From assembly GCA_027604705.1 (NCBI GenBank), contig JADHYV010000034.1:124001-188000 (forward strand): a stretch of 64,000 nucleotides of DNA, written 5' to 3'. Of this stretch, positions 21,467 to 33,100 are shown one piece after another. Below the pieces are notes generated by a model. The model ran no database searches. It was not told the DNA's origin and worked only from the letters and a program-made list of their open reading frames with translations. The stretch's first letter is position 1, and each line of letters opens with the position of its first letter. The position numbers and the translations under genes are program-made. Source of the DNA: Allomyces arbusculus (taxonomy: Eukaryota; Blastocladiomycota; Blastocladiomycetes; Blastocladiales; Blastocladiaceae).

Positions 21467-24400
21467 ATGGCGTACGCCGCCGCCGCTGACGAGGCCGCCG
21501 CGCGCTTCGAAACCGCGCTCGGTGACACGGTCGCCGCCTGCGTCGACGCGCTCATTGACGCGTTCGCGACTGCACCTGACACGACGCACTGGCCGGCGCC
21601 TGAGCCTGGCGACCTGCCACCACCCGTGCCACAACCCGCCGTTCTGAACGGCCTCGACGAACCTACCCAGCTCGATTCGAACGCTGAGCAATGGTGTCTG
21701 TTGCTATGGAACGACGAGGTCCACTCGTACTCGGACGTGGTCTCGGCACTGCGCAAACTCTACAAGTACGAGCCCATAGTGGGTGCGCGGTACGCGGCCG
21801 GCCGCGCCGCCGAACTCGTGACCGTCCAGATCGACGACATTGGCCGCGTCGTGCTGGCCTGCACGCGCTACGACCTCGCCTGCGCGCTCGCCAAGCCGCT
21901 TGCCGCCATCAAGCTTGGCGTCTCGATCCGTGCTGAACGCGACGTGCAGCGCGAAGTCGCGGCCGCGCTCGGCATGCAATGGGTCCGGTCGCTCGTCAAC
22001 GCGGCCGTGCCCGGCACTGCCGATGCCGCCAAGGACGACACCATGTCCGACGCGCCCGCGATTGCATCCGCAACGGCCATCGAGGCTGTCGCGCGCGTGC
22101 GCCGGATTGCCTGCGAGCAGCTCTACAAGCCGCACCAGTCGGCCTTGGCTTCGAGCCAATTCGTCGACGCCAAGGAGCCGACGATTCAAAAGCTGATGGA
22201 TAAGGTCGCCGCGCTCGAAGCCGCCCTCTTGGCCACGACCACGTGTGTCCCTCCCGTACCGGTCCCCGTCGATGCCAATGCGCGGCTCGTGCACCTTTTC
22301 CACCTCGACCACAAGGCCTGGAAACAGCTGCGCGCCCTTTTCGTCGAAATCTACGTGTGCGCGGCCCTTGTTGTCGACTCGGCCAACAAGCGCCGGTTCG
22401 CGCACACGTTTGCGCACGCTTACGTGCGACTCATGGCCAATTTCGTGCATTTTGAGCGCGAGAAGGACACCAATGTTCTGCATTTCGCCGTGCAGCTGTT
22501 TACCACGCCCTCGGTCGCGCTCGATCTCGTCAAGGCTGGGTTCTACTTCAAGTGTCTGGCCGTGCTCGGCGCCCTGTTTGGGTTCGACTCACTCGTTGCG
22601 GCCGACCGGCAAGCGGGCTACACACACGAGCAGCTGGATATTTCGCAGCGCGTGTTCCGCAAGCACGATTATTACACGGTCCTGCACCATTTGCGGTACC
22701 TGCTCCAGGCCGAACCCGTCCAGGCGTATATTCGCGACGAGCCCGCCTACTTGGATGCGTTTATCGAACTCGTGACGCATTTCCATGGCCTGTGCCCCGA
22801 AACGCGGCAAACCGGTACGTGTGAGCTGACCCAGATTGCATCCACTCGCTCCCAACTGACGTAGTGTTCTCACCCTAGGCGCGCACGTGGAATTCGAGTC
22901 AACGGTCTGGGCCGAAACACTGCAAGTGAATCTGCACCTCCTCGAGCCCGCGACCAACCTGCTCAAGGCCTACCGGGGCAGCGAAGACGCCATGACCCGA
23001 GTCGCGCGCGCGATCCTCGACGCGTATTCCACCTACGACACGCACGTCGTGGAACCCTACGGCTCCCTGCCCATGTTCTCGGTCCTGCGGCAGCCCGTGA
23101 CCGTGCACAACATTCTGCATTTCATGCTCGCGCAGCTCGAACCGACGTCGAGCTGGTTGACCAAGCAATTTGACGCGACGCAGGCCATGAACTTGCTCGA
23201 CCCGTCGCTCCGCGCACTCGTTTTCTGCGCACAAGTGCAGGCGGGGCTTTGGGTGCGCAACGGCGACCCGGTACGCACGCTCGCACACTACTACGCACTG
23301 AACCCGGCGTTCCGCGATAAACTGTACGAGCGCGATATGGTGCTCGTGCGGCTCGGACTCGCCGCGATCCCGGTGACGCAGGCTGTGCCGTGGCTGCTCG
23401 ACCGGTTCGGGTGGCTGCCGGGGCACGTTGACCCCGAGCTCCATCCCGGTCCCGCCAAACGGGCCGCCGCGCCGGGCGATTCCGTCGCCGCCGCTGCGGC
23501 CCACGCGCATGGCCAGCCCGGCGCGGCCGACGCGACCAACCCGCAAGCCGAGGCCGCCACGGCCGCGGGACGGCTCGTCGCGGCCGCGGCCGGGGTGATC
23601 GTCACCGATACCGACCAGAAGCGGCGGCTTGAGTACCTTGAAGAGACGCTGCTCGCGGTGATCACGGTGGTCACGGACATGGGCGCGACGGAACCCGTGA
23701 ATGACCAGACGCGGCGCGCTCTCGTGCACCGGCTGGCCTTGCGCCCAATGCCCTACTCGGAACTCACGCGCAACTTGCCCGCGGCGATTCGCGAGAATGT
23801 GGATTTGGAACCGATCTTGCACGAAATCGCATCCTTTGTCACGCTGTCGGGCGCGGCCAAGGCTGCCGAGGCGGCCGCAGCGTTCGCGGCCGAGATTGGC
23901 GGCGATGATGATGATGACGATAACTTTGAGGCCACCGGGATTTCGGGCAAGTACCACTTGAAGCCGGAACTGAGGCGCGACGTGAACCCGTACTACAAGT
24001 ACTATGCGCGCAATGACCGCGTCGCCGCCGAGGAAATGCTCAGCAAGGAGGCCGGCCTACACAAGCCTGCGGTCAACGTGCCGGTTGAGTTGCGAACAGC
24101 GCTATACCATCCGGCGCTCGCCCAGTTCCTGGCTGAGGCCGCGCGCGTGGCCGCCGATCACGAGTCGATGGCGGTCATGGACACGGTCTGGTTCCTGGTC
24201 GCCGTGCTCGCCGACGATGACGGTGTGGATCCCGCCAGGACGGCGTTGCCGGATGCCGTTGGCGAGGGTTCGCCATGGATGCGGTTTCTCGCGCTCGTAC
24301 CGGATCTTGTGACAGTGCTCGCGTCGCAGGCCAAGGAAGCAGCGTCGTCGGCGGCGCGCGCATTTGCCAAGGAGCAAATGAAGAAGCGCGTGCCGCACCT

Positions 24401-26492
24401 ACTGCCGGCGTCGTTGCAGGCAGCCGAGTCCGGGGATGCCGCGGCGGATGCCAAGAAACGGGCGGCCGAGGCGCGGCGCAAGGCGATGATGGCGGCCATG
24501 GCCGCGCAGCAGCAACAGTTTATGGCCAATTTTGGGGCCGAGTTTGACGATGATGACCTTGACGAGGATATGCCCGACTTGGAGCAAGACTCAGGGACCG
24601 GACCGACACCCATGGCCGTGGACGTTGACTTGGACGCGATTGAGCCCGAGCATGAGCCGCTCATGTGCCTCAACTGCTCGCAGCCCATCACCGAGACCAA
24701 CGTCGGCGGGTATATCTCGCGCATCGAGTTTTCGGGCCTGTTGCGCGTGCAGAAACGCGAGGAAGCCGAGGCCGATCCAGGCGCGATTCCAATTCGCACG
24801 ATTCATGTCGACAACCAGGTCGTCAAGGTCCCGGGCCTCTACGCGTCGACGTGCGGCCACGCGCTGCACCAGGAGTGCCTCGACAAGTACATGATTGCGA
24901 TCATCACGCGGCACCACACGCAGCGCGCGCGGAACCATCCCGAGGATCCGGCACATTCCGAGTTTCTCTGTCCGCTGTGCAAGAATTTGGCGAACACGCT
25001 CGTTTATGCGCCCGCGGGCAACTGTTTGGTCCCGCCGCGCGCGATCCGCGTCGAAAACATGGTCGCGATCAAGGAGCGCGACCCAGAGGAAATCCTACTC
25101 GCGCTCGCCCAACCGTCGCACACGGACCCCTTGAGCGCCGCACATGGCGCGATCATCCATAGCCCGCTCAAGAAGAACGGGCTGGGGCCCGCGACCGACG
25201 AGATCAAGCCGATTGTCCCGCATTACGGATTCCCAGCACCACTCGTTCACCCGGTCATGGACGCACAGTTCCCGACCCTCGCCACGCTCGCCTACACGCT
25301 CGCGTGCGTCGAAGTTATGGGTCGCCCCGAGGACGCGGCGGGCGCTGCGTGTGCCGTGCCCGCGGCCATCACGCAGGGTACCTCGTGGATCAGTAAACTG
25401 CCCCCACCGACGACCGCGTTCCTGCGCGCGTTTGCACACGCCGCGCAGTGGCAAGTGCTCGCGGCCCCGGCCGACCCGGACCCGTTCGAATTGCCCGTTC
25501 CGGGCCACGCGGACCCGTCGCAGACCGAGAACCTAGCAAACTTGACCGAGTTTGGCGCCAAGGGACTCGATCCGTTTGGTCTGCTCCTGCTCTGGACCGT
25601 AATCCCGGCACGATTCCCGACGGCGCTCGCCGACGCGTACTCGGAGGGGGACTTGTCACGGACTGACGCGCCGCAGCCGACGGATACGTCGGACCACCGC
25701 TTCGCCGACCTGCGCACGTGGCGCCGCGCCGTGCGCGCGACCTTGGTCCTTGCCGTCGCGCAACAGGGGAGCGAAATCGCTGCCGTGTTCCTGCGCAAGG
25801 CCGCACTCCTGTACACTGCTGCCGTGATCCCGCTACGCACGCGCCGTGGCACAATCGCGCGGGACGTGTTCCACGCGCGGCTCGCACAGCATTCTGATGT
25901 CGCCGTCGCGCACGTGCACGCGCTCCTCGTCGACCCGAACGATTTCGAGACGGATCCGCAACATGTCTGGTCCATGGTCTTGCGCGACGCGCAGGTCACC
26001 GCGTGCGCCCACCGCGCCGTCGTCGACTACGGGGGCCCGTACCGGCTCGTGCCGTTACCGAAACGGCTCGAGGACTTGCTAGAGCACCGGCGCGGGTTCG
26101 TCTGCACGCTGTGCGGGACTCCGCCACGAGATATCGCCATGTGTCTGCACTGCGGTACCAAAGTGTGCGAGCAAGGGTTTTGCTGTTCGGTGCAAGGGGT
26201 TGGCGAGTGCACACAGCATATGACGCGGTGCGCGGGGGAGAATGCCCTGTTTGTCGATATGACGCGCGTCTCGATCTTGGTGTTGTTCCGCCAGAATGGG
26301 ACTTTCTTGCCGGCGCCGTACTTGGACCCGCATGGAGAGCCCGACCTGGGGTTCCGCCGCGGGAGGCCGATGCGGATCAGTGCCGCGAAAGTGGGAGAGT
26401 TGAACCGGCTGTGGATCACGCATGGGACGGCGTCGTTGGTCGCGCGGAAGATCGAGGCGAGTATGGACACGGGCGGGTGGGAGACGCTGTGA
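21467..26492 (+). CDS. UBR1/UBR2-like E3 ubiquitin ligase without a UBR box
   Basis: RING ligase of the N-degron (N-recognin) family, 1,653 residues from exons 21467-22814 and 22879-26492. Residues about 74-180 form the ClpS-like domain (WCLLLWNDEVHSYSDVV and IDDIGRVVLACTRYDLA), which in UBR1 reads bulky hydrophobic N-termini. The central helical body (PVTVHNILHFMLAQLEPTSS, ERDMVLVRLG) follows. A RING-H2 begins near residue 1043 (MCLNCSQPI, CGHALHQECLDKYM, FLCPLCKN). The C-terminal cap has LVPLPKRLEDLLEH, CTLCGTPP, CLHCGTKVC and CTQHMTRC, matching the UBR1 autoinhibitory domain. The zinc-binding UBR box that precedes ClpS in UBR1 is missing. The start is the first ATG and has a good context (CCACCATGG). 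Confidence 0.9.
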
Positions 26493-26963
26493 ACGTGGTG
26501 GATGGTGGGGAAGAGAGGGGGGCGTAGAGAGAGTGGGCTGCGTTGAAGTTGTTGTTTTGGTCGTGGATTGATGCATGTTGTTCATTGTGGCCATGATCAA
26601 GAACAGAGCGTCTTTGAGTTGATGGTTATCCTGATGCGTGTTGCCAATCGCTGATTGTCCACTCCTAATCGGCGCAACTCCGATCACTTTCTGTTCAAGC
26701 TGCACCGTGCAATGCGAACGCGTTCAATTGCGCTTGTATTGTCTCTCAGCACGACCATCGATGTGGTTAGGCGGTTCATCTCTGCCTACATAGTGCGACT
26801 CGTGCGTGGCAGCATCCATAAAGAGAAAAATCTTTGCGATTGGTGATTGGCGATTGGCAAATGTGTTCGAATGCATGACGACAAAAATGCAAATGATGCG
26901 AATGTAAGAAAGAAAACAAAACAAAACAAAACAAAATCAAGCAAAAAGGAAACATAATCCGCT
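26493..26963. other. Convergent intergenic region UBR-like/giant gene
   Basis: 471 bases of 3' flank, less GC-rich than the genes on either side. No gene is seen. It ends in an A-rich tract next to the giant gene's stop codon. Confidence 0.6.
26913..26936. repeat. (AAAAC)n microsatellite
   Basis: Four AAAAC units plus AAAA, 28 bases past the giant gene's stop in its own direction. Confidence 0.9.
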
Positions 26964-29900
26964 TCAACCCGACGTTGGCTTGCGCGCCATCTTGGCCTTC
27001 TTACCCTTGACCGGCGCGCGCTTTCCGCCACGCTTCTGGATCGGGGCGTGCGACAGCTTGGTCGACTCACCCGACGACGACGTGATCGAGATTGCCGACA
27101 GGGACGGACGCTTCGAGAGCGCTGCCGGCGCCGGCGCGGTGTCGGACGCAAGCGAGTCCACTGACGGCCGCGCGCTCAAACGCATCGAGCCGTCGTCATG
27201 GTCGTCCTCGCCCTCCTCGATTTCTGAGTGGATGAGACTCGGCGTGGCCGACGACATCAGCTCGTCATCATCGGTCAGGTCGTCGTCCGTGGTCGCGCGA
27301 CTCGTGGTCGTGCTGGATCGCATGCTGCTGCTGCTCGCGACCGACTTGATCGACTGCAGGCTCGACAAGTGCTTCAGCGGCCGAGTACTCGTCGAGTCGG
27401 ACCCGGTCGTTGGCGCTGTCCGTTCCGTAATCAACGAGCGGTGGCCGGGCAGGCTCGGCACGTCCATCTTGGGTAGTTGCGCGCGCATCCACTTGCCGGC
27501 ATTCATAACGCTCCAGGCGGTGGAGTCGGCGGCGTTCGTGCCGTCGGTTGCAACGAGCTCGGCCTTGGTCGCGTGCTCGGTTTCGGCAGCCGGCGCGTCG
27601 TCGGTAGCGAGTGTCGGCTCGTCAGCGGCGGCAGTGGTCGCCGGTTCTTCGTTGGCATGGGCCACGGGCTCCACCTCGGCCGCGACCGTCTGCTCCTCCT
27701 CTACGGTCGGCTCCTCTTCCACAATCACGTTCTTTTCCCCGACCGCTTCCTCCTCAACAATCGCCTCCTCCTCCACGATCGACTTATCCTCCACGATCGC
27801 CTCTTCGCCCACAATCAGTTCCCCCTCCGCCGCCAGTTCCTCCTCAACAACTGGCTCTTCTTCCACCGTCAGGTCCTCCACAACGACTGTCATTTCGCGC
27901 TCTGCAACAACCGCCGGTTCGGCATCAGTAACGATAGCCAGCTCCTCCTCGGCAGCGACCGTGGGTTCTTCCTCATCCTCGACATCGGGAATCGGCATGA
28001 GACGGTCGGCCAGTTGTGAGCTGGTCGCGTCCTCGATGGCGACGCGATCGGCCGGTCCCGACAGGTCCGTGCCTACGACATCCACATTCGCGGACTGGAC
28101 TTGAGCCAGCTTCGTCAAGAACGACCAGAGGCCGACGTTCGAGGCCGTCACCATGGCATCGGGACTGGATGCCGATGCAATACTTGCAGCCACGCCATCT
28201 TGGTCTGACAGCACGCTCGCGGCCGTGGGGGATGTGGGTCCCGAAACAGGCGCGTCGCGATGGGAGCTAATTGATGAGAAACTCGTCGCTCGGGAGCGCA
28301 TCCACCGACCGACACTCGACGATGCTTGATCAGCGGAATGAACCGCGTTCGTGTCCAGCGCAACCGCCGTGGCCATGGTCTGGTGGGTGTCAACGCGCTC
28401 CGACACGAGACCTCCCGTCAAACTGGAACTGGACGCTCGCCGGCTCCGAGTGCTCGTCGTGGATGTGATCGGCCACGTGCTTGATGGGTGCTGCGTGCTC
28501 GCCGTAATCGCGTGAGGCTCATGGTCGTCGTGCTTACGGTGCTTCTTTTTCGGCGCACGCTTCCCGCCGCGCTTCTGGGTCGGCACGGCGTGCAATTTGA
28601 TCGACCTGCCCGACGACGACTCGATCGAATTCGCCGACAAGGATGGGCGCTTGGAGAGCGTTGGCGGCGCGGCAGCCTCCGTCGACGTGGCGTCAGACGC
28701 GAGCGAGTCCATGGACGGCCGCGCGCTCAACTGCATGGTCTCGTGGTCGGCTTCCTCTTCCTCCTCGCTGTCACTGTCCGAGTGGATCAGCTCCGACGCA
28801 AGACTCGGCGCGGTGGAAGGCGCCAGCTCGTCGTTTTCGGTCATATCATCGCCATCAGTGACTACGAGGCTCGTGGCATTGCTCGCTTGCGCGCTACCGG
28901 CAGCGTCCTTGGTCGACTCTGTGAAGAACATGGAGTCGAGGGACGCCGTGGTGGGCGGAGCGAGGTCCGGGACCGACGCGCGGCGCACGGGCACAATGGC
29001 GGGGAGACTAGGCACCTCGAGCCTGGGGATCTGCGAGCGCATCCACCGGGCCGTGTTCATGACGCTCCAGCTCGTCGGGTCGGCGACATATGCGTCAGGC
29101 ACAGTGACAGCTGCGCTGGTCACGGGCGCATCGTGTTCGACGTGCTCCGATGCGGAACTTGCGGCCGAACCGGAACTTGACGCGCGCCGGCTGACCGACT
29201 GAGTGGTGAAAGTGGTCATAACATTTTGCACCGTCGACGAATGCTTGGTCGACTGCGTGGCGGTGGTCGTGTGCACTTGCGATTCCTCGTGCTTGCGGTA
29301 CTTCTTCTTTGGCGCACGCTTCCCGCCGCGCTTCTGGGTCGGCACGGCGTGCAACTTGGCAGATCCCGACGACGACGACGTGACTGAAATTGCCGACAGG
29401 GATGGTCGCTTCGACAGCGTCGAGGTGGTGCCACTTGACGTGGGCGCAGCATTGGATGCGAGCGAATCCATGGACGGCCGCGTGCTCGGAACCGCGGAGC
29501 TGTCGTCGTTGTCCTCTTCTTCCTCCTCAATTTCCGAGTGGCTCAAATCCGACGGCGCGAGACTGGGCTCAGTCGACGGCACCAACTCCTCATCGTCCGC
29601 GTCGTAGTTGTTGGCCGCGAGAATCGTGTCTTTACCGGACCGCGGGCTGGTGGCGCTGGTGGGCGAAAACTCCACGGTCTCGGTGCGCTCCGTGACGGCC
29701 GTGACGCGACCAACAATCACGTGCGGTAAACTGGGCACGTCGATCACGGGCAGCTTTTCGTGTATCCACCGGCCGACACCCCAACCCTCAACGTAGCGAG
29801 TGGGATTGGTGGTGATTTGGTCGGCCGAGTTTGGAATAGCCGCAGCATCCTCAGCGACCACTTGGGCGCCGACCTGAGTCGAAACCGAATCCACGGTCAT

Positions 29901-30100
29901 CGCGACATCGACAACATCCTTGCTTGCGAATTGCGTGTTGCTCACGACAGACACGGCTGTGGGTGATGCAGGTTCGACAGCAGCTGGCGCGCCGTGGTCG
30001 GGCACGACGGGTCGCGAGCCGGGAACACTGACCGTGGGAACTGTCGCGCGCATCCACCGACTTGCACTCATCGTCGCCCAGTCGGGGGCGCTGACACGAA
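26964..30100 (-). repeat. C-terminal Trp/basic repeat array of the giant protein
   Basis: Four or five units. Each starts with a short amphipathic motif: SASRWMR near 30060, GVGRWIHEKLP near 29775, NTARWMRSQIPRLEVPSLP near 29030, SSVGRWMRSR near 28300 and NAGKWMRAQLPKMDVPSLP near 27475. Downstream come acidic S-x-x-E-E-E runs, RPSMDSLAS-like and LSKRPSLSA motifs (R/K-x-x-S, basophilic-kinase-like), and a QKRGGKRAP basic block in three of the units (near 29320, 28565 and 27020). Confidence 0.85.
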
Positions 30101-33100
30101 CCAAAGGCGTCGGTTCTTTGATCTTGGTAGGGGTCGTGGCGACAGCGCTCGGGAAAGAACTCGCAGCCGTTTCCGTTTGCTCGACGAGCATATCTTCCTC
30201 GGCGTTCGACACGATCGTGACGGCTGCGTGCGGCGGGACAGGCGTTGCGCAGCTGGACGCGTCAGACCGCTCGCTGGCCACGTCCGACTCGGTCAAAATC
30301 TGCACGAGTTCTGTATCGGCCGCCGTCTCGCTGACCTGCTGGTCGTACGAGTCGAGCTTAGTCTTTTCAGAGCGATCCAACCAGAGGTCAGTATCAACAG
30401 CGGAATCGACAGCGACCAGCGGCGCGGGTAGCGGGGTCGGCTTGACGTCGTCCGTTGCTGGCATGGGCTCGTTGAAATCGGCCTCGAGCGGCGAGGGCTT
30501 TTGGACGCGCGCGTCGTGGTCGGCCAAAACGGTCGGCGATGATGGCACCAAAGCGCTGCCGTCAGCACCGCCCAGCTCGAGCTGGATCGGCTCAAGACGA
30601 GGTGTGCATTCGTCCTCGTCGACCGCACTTGCATCAAGAATATCGAGCGTGGGCAAGCCCTCAAAATGTGCGGGCTCGCAGACCAGCGACGGAACTGCGG
30701 TGGCGTGTACGTCCCGCAGGTCCTCTGCGGTCAGCGCCAAAGCACCTGAGTCAAGGACAACGGCTGTCGTGGCCGAGTTTTCGGGCTGCGGCGGCTGAAG
30801 GCCTGGTGACGGCGGGCGGAAACCGACCACCGAAATGGGCGCCGTAAACACGGCTGATGCAGACGAGCCTACGCTCAACGAAGAAGCGCTCGTGGTCGAA
30901 GTGGCGGTGGAGGTGCTTGAGGTCGACGACGAGTGGCTGATGAGCGTGGTGGAGTGGCTCACGGTCGTCGTCGAGTGTCGGACAATCTTGGTCAAGTGGT
31001 GGGTCGTCGACGACGAGAGGCTTGTCGACGTGGTGCCGGCGATCCGGGCAGACCCACTTACGCTGATACGTGCGGAGCTCGCAGCGTCGTTGGTCGAGTG
31101 AGCGTCGGCAATGGACGCGGCTGTGGGCGTAGACGTATCGAGCTGCAACTCAACGGCTTGCTCTTCGACTTGAGCGAAATCAACTTGCTGGAAATCGGTC
31201 TGATCGAAATCGGCCTGCGTCTGAGCAGATTCGTCTAGCTCGACCGCGACAGGTTCCACGGGTTGCCGAATAGCGGGCGGTGACGCCGTGGCGAACATGG
31301 TCGCGTCCGGTTCAAGCAGAGCGGCCCCTGGAATTGCGACAGCGGTTGTGGATGCGGCCGGCGCAAAATGCACGCCATCGTCGAGCAGCAATTCGTCCAC
31401 TAGGGAGACGACGTTATCTTCGAGCAAATCCGTTGCAGGAGCAATGACCGTGGTCAAACCTGAATCGGCCAGCGCACTCGTACTGGTGACCAAGTCTTGC
31501 GCGAGCTGGACAGATGATGAGCTGCTGGCGGCAATTGCGGACGCAGCGAGGTTGGTGCGCGCGTCGAATTGCGACTGATGCGCAGCTTCCATGCCAGGAA
31601 TCAAGGTCTCCGACGTGATACCATGCGTTGAATGAACCAGTGCGGAATCCACGAGGGCCACTGCCGGTTCAATCAGATCAGCGCGTGCAATGGATTCTGC
31701 AGTCGCCGCTTGCGCCGAGTGGGTTGGTGCCTCGCTCACGAGGATCGGCGTGATGACCTGCTGGGCGTCCGTGATCGCACTGATGATCGTCGAGAGGGCC
31801 GAGACCACAATAGTCGACGCTTCCTCGACAAGACTCAAGTGTGCATCAGCATCCACTGCCGCCACATTGTGCGTTTGGGCGTCCGCTGAGAGAACGAGTG
31901 AGTCCACGGGCAGCACAGTTGCTGGCGGGTTGAGGACGACCTCGGCGGCCAATTCTGGTCGCGCGTCGGTATCCAGCACCAGATCCGACAGCATCTCCAC
32001 GGCCACATCCGCGTCGGGCTCTGCTGCAATGATGACAGGCGATGCGACCGTAAAGCCGGGCGATGCGCCGGGCGATGCGACCGCGCTGAGAACAGGTGGC
32101 TGGGCCGAGGGAATGGGCGAGATTGAGGCGAGGGCCGTCGACGTGGCCGCGATGACGGGCGATGCGATATCGAAACCCACAGCATCGTCAAGGCCGTGCG
32201 TCACAGTGGGCGGACGCACAACGGCCGTTGCGAGTGTAACTTGCTCACTGGCCAGCGCGACCGACGCATTGTCAACACGACTCGCCCCAAATTCGGCCTC
32301 GAATGGCGCTGCAAACGCGTCGTTGGCAACATCCACTGGCGTGGCGAGGTCGACTGAGATCGCGGGCACCGGCTCATCGTTCTCGGCGACAGGAGCCGGC
32401 TTGTCGCCGTTGTCCGCCGTGGAAACATGATCACTCAGATTCACGTCGACTGCGGCGCTGGCGCTCGTGTCCAAAGTGGCCGCGTGGTCGTCCTCGACCA
32501 GAGACTCGAGCACCGGTTCGGGAACAGGGGTGGAGCTGTCAGGACCAAACGATTGCAGATTGGTCGCGTCCAATTCCATGGAGACGACCGCCGGTGGTTG
32601 AAGGGGCGTGACGAGGTCGGTCTCAGCCGACTGCACGCTGGCCGCGTCGGCATCCGCTGTGACCAGCGCCGGCTCCGGAGCGAGCAGGTCAAACTTTGCT
32701 GGTTGCGCGGAAGCCAAAAAATCAGCACCGTCGCCGCTCAAATTACCCTTGATCGGCTGCAGGTCGACAATTCCCGCACTCACGTCGGCAACGTCAGGCT
32801 GGGACACGAGTGCAACTTGGACGGGTCCGAGATCCGAAGTCGAAAACTCGGTCGTCTCAGCAAACAGCAGCTCGTCGGCGCTTTCGGCCAACGTGGGCTT
32901 GTCGGCCAGCACGGCCGACACGTCATCACCGCGACTCGGCTCGACTTGGACCTTAATTGGCGTCGCAAACGCCGCATCCATGGGAGTGGCAAGGTCGGTT
33001 TCCTCATCACCGTGAGCGTCTTGATGAAAAGCCCCGTCAAACAGCGTGCTATCCACTGTGAACTCATTTTGCAGCACCTCTTGCTCGCCGATGTCGCTGT

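Noticed and set aside
26980-28104. Long plus-strand frames opposite the giant gene (also 41835-42935 and 44182-45618)
   Set aside because: They mirror Ser/Glu/Asp-rich codons of the minus strand and show no independent domain. The minus frame is continuous for far longer and carries protein-level repeats.
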